NCBI GenBank assembly: GCA_947630435.1
Contig: CANRHO010000041.1
Span: 1-6,822 of the forward strand
Reading direction: 5' to 3'
DNA from: an uncultured Bacilli bacterium
Lineage (GTDB): Bacteria; Bacillota_I; Bacilli_A; RF39; UBA660
Length of the DNA: 6,822 bases
In this document: piece after piece, positions 4,618-6,822 of the stretch
Position numbering within the stretch: the stretch's first letter is position 1
Layout: each line of letters begins with the position of its first letter
The notes under the pieces: model-generated
Told to the model about the DNA's origin: nothing
Databases searched by the model: none
Seen by the model: the letters and a program-made list of their open reading frames with translations, nothing else
Program-made: the position numbers and the translations under genes

Positions 4618-5976
4618 GTGTTTGAAAATAATAAAATATTCATATTGGGATTTGCCAGAAGCGGATATGAAGCAGCTAAATTTTTGATAAAAAGAGGAAA
4701 TGAAGTTTTAATAAACGATGGTAAAGAAAAAAGTGAAATAGACAAAAAGAAATTAAATGAATTAGAAAAATTAGGCGTTAAATTTTTCTTTGGTTCTCAT
4801 CCTGATGATTTATTAGATAAAAGTTATGATTACTTAATAAAAAATCCGGGTGTACCAATACATCATAAGTATGTACAAAAAGCTCAAAAATTAGGAATAA
4901 AAGTCATAAATGAAGTAGAAATGGCTTATAAATTATTACCATCAGATGTTACATTAGTTGCTATAACTGGAACTAATGGTAAAACGACAACTACTTCTCT
5001 TACTTATGAAATTATTAAAGAGGCTGGAATAAGATGCCATTTAGCAGGTAATATTGGTTTTCCGTTATGTAGTTTTTTAGATAAGATAAAAAGCGGTGAT
5101 ATAATTGTTATGGAAACTTCTTGTCAACAACTAAATGATATTAAAGAGTTTAAACCTAATATCGCGGTTATGACTAATTTATCAGAAGCCCATGTAGATT
5201 TTTTTGATAATAGTTATCAAAAATATAAAGATGTAAAAACAAAAATATTTAAAAATCAGACTGAAAAAAACGTGGCAATACTTAACTTAGATAATAAAGA
5301 AGTATTAAATCAAACTGAAAATATCAAATCAAATAAGCGTTATTTTTCCTGTAATGATAAAAATGTTGACTGTTACTTAGAAAATGATATTATTTACTAT
5401 AAGGGTAATAAGCTTTTAGATACCAAAGATATGATTATAGTGGGAAAGCATAATGCACAAAACGTAATGGCAGCAATTTTAGTTGCAAAAGAACTTAATA
5501 TATCAGATGATGTTATTAAAAAAGTATCATGTAATTTTAAAGGAGTAGAGCATAGATTAGAGTTTTCCGGGGAAATTAATGGTGTTAGGTATTACAATGA
5601 TACTGAAGCGACCAATATTAAATGTACTCAAATTGCTTTATCTTCGTTTAACGATCCTATCATAATTATTTTAGGTGGGTTAGAAAGAGGGCAAAATTTT
5701 AATGATTTGACTCCATATATGAAAAAAGTCAGAGCAATAATAGCAATAGGCGAGTGTAGAAATAGAGTTAAAGAATTTGGAGAAAGTTTGGGTATTAAAA
5801 CCTATGTTTACGAATTTTTAAAGGATGGATTCAAAAAAATCATATCAATTGCAAAACCAAAAGACGTAGTGCTTTTATCGCCGGCATCTGCTTCATGGGA
5901 TCAATATAAAGAGTGTGAAATAAGAGGTAAAGAGTTTAAGGATTACGTTTCAAATTTTAAAAATGAACTAGAATAA
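4618..5976 (+). CDS. murD: UDP-N-acetylmuramoylalanine--D-glutamate ligase
   Basis: MurD adds D-glutamate to UDP-MurNAc-L-Ala in the cytoplasm, an ATP-dependent step of peptidoglycan precursor synthesis. The 452-residue protein has the three Mur-ligase domains: a Rossmann-like N-terminal domain (about 1-105, starting IFILGFARSG); a central ATPase with the P-loop GTNGKTTTT (118-126), ETSCQQL (166-172) and NLSEAHVDFF (187-196); and a C-terminal domain (about 310-452) with HRLE (312-315), YYNDTEATN (325-333) and LSPASASWDQY (420-430). Lys207 in the YxxVKxxI context matches the carbamylated lysine of E. coli MurD. Two usual substrate-side features differ: NDSKATN is NDTEATN (Glu330 for Lys) and ESSFQL is ETSCQQL. 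GTG 4618 was chosen because AGAGGTG (4605-4611) lies 6 bases before it. The in-frame GTG at 4609 is part of that ribosome site, and ATG 4616 is out of frame. Its neighbour GH3 enzyme also acts on cell wall. Confidence 0.95.
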   Translation: MFENNKIFILGFARSGYEAAKFLIKRGNEVLINDGKEKSEIDKKKLNELEKLGVKFFFGSHPDDLLDKSYDYLIKNPGVPIHHKYVQKAQKLGIKVINEVEMAYKLLPSDVTLVAITGTNGKTTTTSLTYEIIKEAGIRCHLAGNIGFPLCSFLDKIKSGDIIVMETSCQQLNDIKEFKPNIAVMTNLSEAHVDFFDNSYQKYKDVKTKIFKNQTEKNVAILNLDNKEVLNQTENIKSNKRYFSCNDKNVDCYLENDIIYYKGNKLLDTKDMIIVGKHNAQNVMAAILVAKELNISDDVIKKVSCNFKGVEHRLEFSGEINGVRYYNDTEATNIKCTQIALSSFNDPIIIILGGLERGQNFNDLTPYMKKVRAIIAIGECRNRVKEFGESLGIKTYVYEFLKDGFKKIISIAKPKDVVLLSPASASWDQYKECEIRGKEFKDYVSNFKNELE

Positions 5977-5999
5977 TTTTTCTTTTGAGGTGCAAAATA

Positions 6000-6020
6000 A
6001 ACATAAGACATTTTTATGTT
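6000..6020 (+). repeat. Inverted repeat after murD overlapping the next -35 box
   Basis: AACATAA (6000-6006) and TTATGTT (6014-6020) form a perfect 7-bp stem with a 7-base loop ending TTT. It could be a weak terminator for murD or an operator, since the right arm contains the first two bases of the TTGACT -35 at 6019. No clear U-tract follows. Confidence 0.4.
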
Positions 6021-6048
6021 GACTTTTTATAAACATGGATGTTATATT
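6019..6048 (+). promoter_or_regulatory. Extended -10 promoter for the surface-protein gene
   Basis: TTGACT (6019-6024, five of six) and TATATT (6043-6048) are 18 bases apart, and the -10 is preceded by a TGn extension (TGT at 6040-6042). The predicted start near 6055 lies downstream of the ATG at 6016, which supports the GTG start at 6079 and a leader of about 24 bases. Confidence 0.72.
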
Positions 6049-6078
6049 AATAGTAGTAAAATAGAAAGAAGGAGTAAA

Positions 6079-6657
6079 GTGGAAAAAGAAAGAAAAATAA
6101 AAACGTTAAGCGTAATAGCTCTAGTAGTAGCAGTACTTGGCTTAACGGTAGCATTTGCAGCGTTATCAACAACATTAACAATAAATGGTACGGCAACTTT
6201 AGATGCTGCAACATGGGATATTCATTTTGAAAATGCGGAAACAACTACCATGACTAAAACCGGAGGCGCAACCGTTGAACATGAACCAACATTAGAAGGT
6301 ACAATGATTAAAGATTGGAATGTGGTTTTAACAAAACCAGGTGATTCGGTAACATATGAATTTAAGGTTAAAAATAACGGAACAATAGACGCTAAAATAG
6401 GAACGTTAACAAAGAATAAATTACAATGCTCTTCATTAAGCAATGTTGATGTGGATGCTGATATAGCTTGTAAAAACTTAACGTATGAACTTAAATATAA
6501 AAATGGTAATGAAGTTAAGGCTGAAGATAAACTAGCTAATGGAGAAACTAAAGAGTTGGTTCTAACTTTAGCTTATAAACAAGAGGCAGAAGATATACCA
6601 TCAGATGATGTTTCTATTAGTAATTTAGATATAACTATTATATATGTTCAAGATTAA
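6079..6657 (+). CDS. Secreted surface protein with TasA/CalY-like (SipW-dependent-type) signal peptide
   Basis: The 192-residue protein starts MEKERKIKTL, then a hydrophobic core (about 9-28) ending AFAALS, then TTLTINGTATLDAATWDIHFENA. This matches the N-terminal layout of proteins with SipW-type signal peptides such as TasA and CalY, which are exported by Sec, cut by a SipW-like signal peptidase and form or decorate extracellular fibres. The mature part (about 30-192) is beta-rich and acidic, with LTKPGDSVTYEFKVKNNGTIDAKIG (84-108), a segment typical of TasA-like beta-sandwich proteins. Two cysteines (117 and 131) could form a disulphide. Start GTG 6079 is preceded by AAGAAGGAG (6066-6074). 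A longer frame from ATG 6016 would begin upstream of the predicted promoter and lacks a ribosome site. No sipW gene is in the window. It has its own promoter and a strong terminator, so is probably monocistronic. Role as fibre or adhesin is inference. Confidence 0.8.
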   Translation: MEKERKIKTLSVIALVVAVLGLTVAFAALSTTLTINGTATLDAATWDIHFENAETTTMTKTGGATVEHEPTLEGTMIKDWNVVLTKPGDSVTYEFKVKNNGTIDAKIGTLTKNKLQCSSLSNVDVDADIACKNLTYELKYKNGNEVKAEDKLANGETKELVLTLAYKQEAEDIPSDDVSISNLDITIIYVQD

Positions 6658-6670
6658 TTTTAAAAGTTAT

Positions 6671-6709
6671 AAAAAACTATTTTAAAATGCTAATTAAAGT
6701 AGTTTTTTT
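6671..6709 (+). terminator. Intrinsic terminator after the surface-protein gene
   Basis: A 13-bp stem (6671-6683 with 6696-6708, one G-U pair) with a 12-base loop ends in seven T (6703-6709). The 5' arm starts with six A, so it could also stop transcription from the opposite strand. Confidence 0.85.
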
Positions 6710-6729
6710 ATGCACAAAAAAGTAAAATA

Positions 6730-6757
6730 TTGACTGGGGGGGGGTATATGATATTAT
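6730..6757 (+). promoter_or_regulatory. Promoter with a nine-G tract in its spacer, likely phase-variable
   Basis: TTGACT (6730-6735) is followed directly by nine G (6736-6744), and a -10 box TATTAT (6752-6757, five of six) follows with a total spacer of 16 bases. A single-base gain in the G run would give the optimal 17. It lies after a strong terminator and 40 bases before the ATG of the next gene. Homopolymer G tracts of this length in a promoter spacer are known phase-variation devices in other bacteria. Confidence 0.72.
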
Positions 6758-6796
6758 AAACAAGGGAATAATGATAAAAAGTAAGGTGCTGATAAC

Positions 6797-6822
6797 ATGA
6801 AATTAAAAAGGATAAAAGGTGA
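6797..6822 (+). CDS. Start of an unidentified gene, truncated by the window edge
   Basis: ATG 6797 is preceded by AAGGTG (6783-6788) at 8 bases and continues in frame to the edge as MKLKRIKG. A short basic N-terminus could precede a signal peptide, but eight residues are too few to say. Its promoter carries the G9 tract. Nothing can be said of its product. Confidence 0.6.

Noticed and set aside
6016..6078. Longer surface protein from ATG 6016
   Set aside because: That ATG is upstream of the predicted transcription start and overlaps the -35 box; the signal peptide and the AAGGAG site fit GTG 6079.
6047..6244. Minus-strand Leu/Phe-rich frame opposite the surface protein
   Set aside because: Composition arises from the antisense of the signal-peptide and Lys-rich codons; no start signals.
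6736..6744. G-quadruplex at the G9 tract
   Set aside because: A single G run with no other nearby G tracts cannot form an ordinary intramolecular quadruplex; promoter-spacer slippage is the better reading.
1..6822. CRISPR array, tRNA or rRNA genes, complete insertion sequence
   Set aside because: No spaced direct repeats, no cloverleaf or rRNA-like stretches, and no terminal inverted repeats were seen; the only mobile-type gene is the partial Rpn-like one.
1..6822. UGA recoding to tryptophan (Mollicutes code)
   Set aside because: All genes read intact with TGG as Trp and end in TAA or TAG; no in-frame TGA is needed. The absence of TGA stops is not informative with so few genes.

Overview
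The window is strongly AT-rich and reads in one direction throughout (all supported genes on +). Genes are tightly packed, start sites carry Shine-Dalgarno sequences of the GGAGG/AGGAG type, a T-box riboswitch is present, stop codons are only TAA or TAG, and the standard bacterial code gives intact proteins. This points to a low-GC Gram-positive bacterium, most likely a small-genome uncultured gut Bacillota/Mycoplasmatota-like lineage that still makes peptidoglycan (a MurD gene is present). That taxonomic guess is inference from style, not from a search.

Layout. (i) 2-358: the 3' end of an Rpn/PD-(D/E)XK-type nuclease-transposase gene with a GxxxG repeat tail. (ii) 365-2171: a strong promoter, a serine-type T-box leader (UCU specifier, UGGC tRNA-binding bulge), a small DUF1653 gene with no normal start codon, and serS (seryl-tRNA synthetase), closed by a hairpin overlapping the serS stop. 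(iii) 2211-4587: two distantly similar small proteins with a conserved Cys...His...Asp arrangement, on either side of a secreted or membrane-anchored GH3 (NagZ-like) beta-N-acetylhexosaminidase. The second small gene sits behind a hairpin that looks like a terminator, holds a TATAAT box in its loop, and covers the ribosome binding site. (iv) 4618-5976: murD, peptidoglycan precursor synthesis, with some active-site substitutions. (v) 6079-6657: a secreted surface protein with a TasA/CalY-like (SipW-type) signal peptide, with its own extended -10 promoter and a strong terminator. (vi) 6730-6822: a promoter whose spacer carries a run of nine G, followed by the first codons of another gene that leaves the window.

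How it fits together. The serS unit is a textbook tRNA-sensing operon with an unusual passenger gene and an unclear expression platform. The GH3 enzyme and MurD both deal with cell wall (turnover outside, synthesis inside), but the promoters and hairpins between them suggest separate transcription units. The most notable single signal is the G9 tract between the -35 and -10 boxes near the right edge, which looks like a phase-variation switch for the next gene, directly after a surface-protein gene. The second is the pair of diverged putative cysteine-hydrolase-like proteins flanking the GH3 gene.
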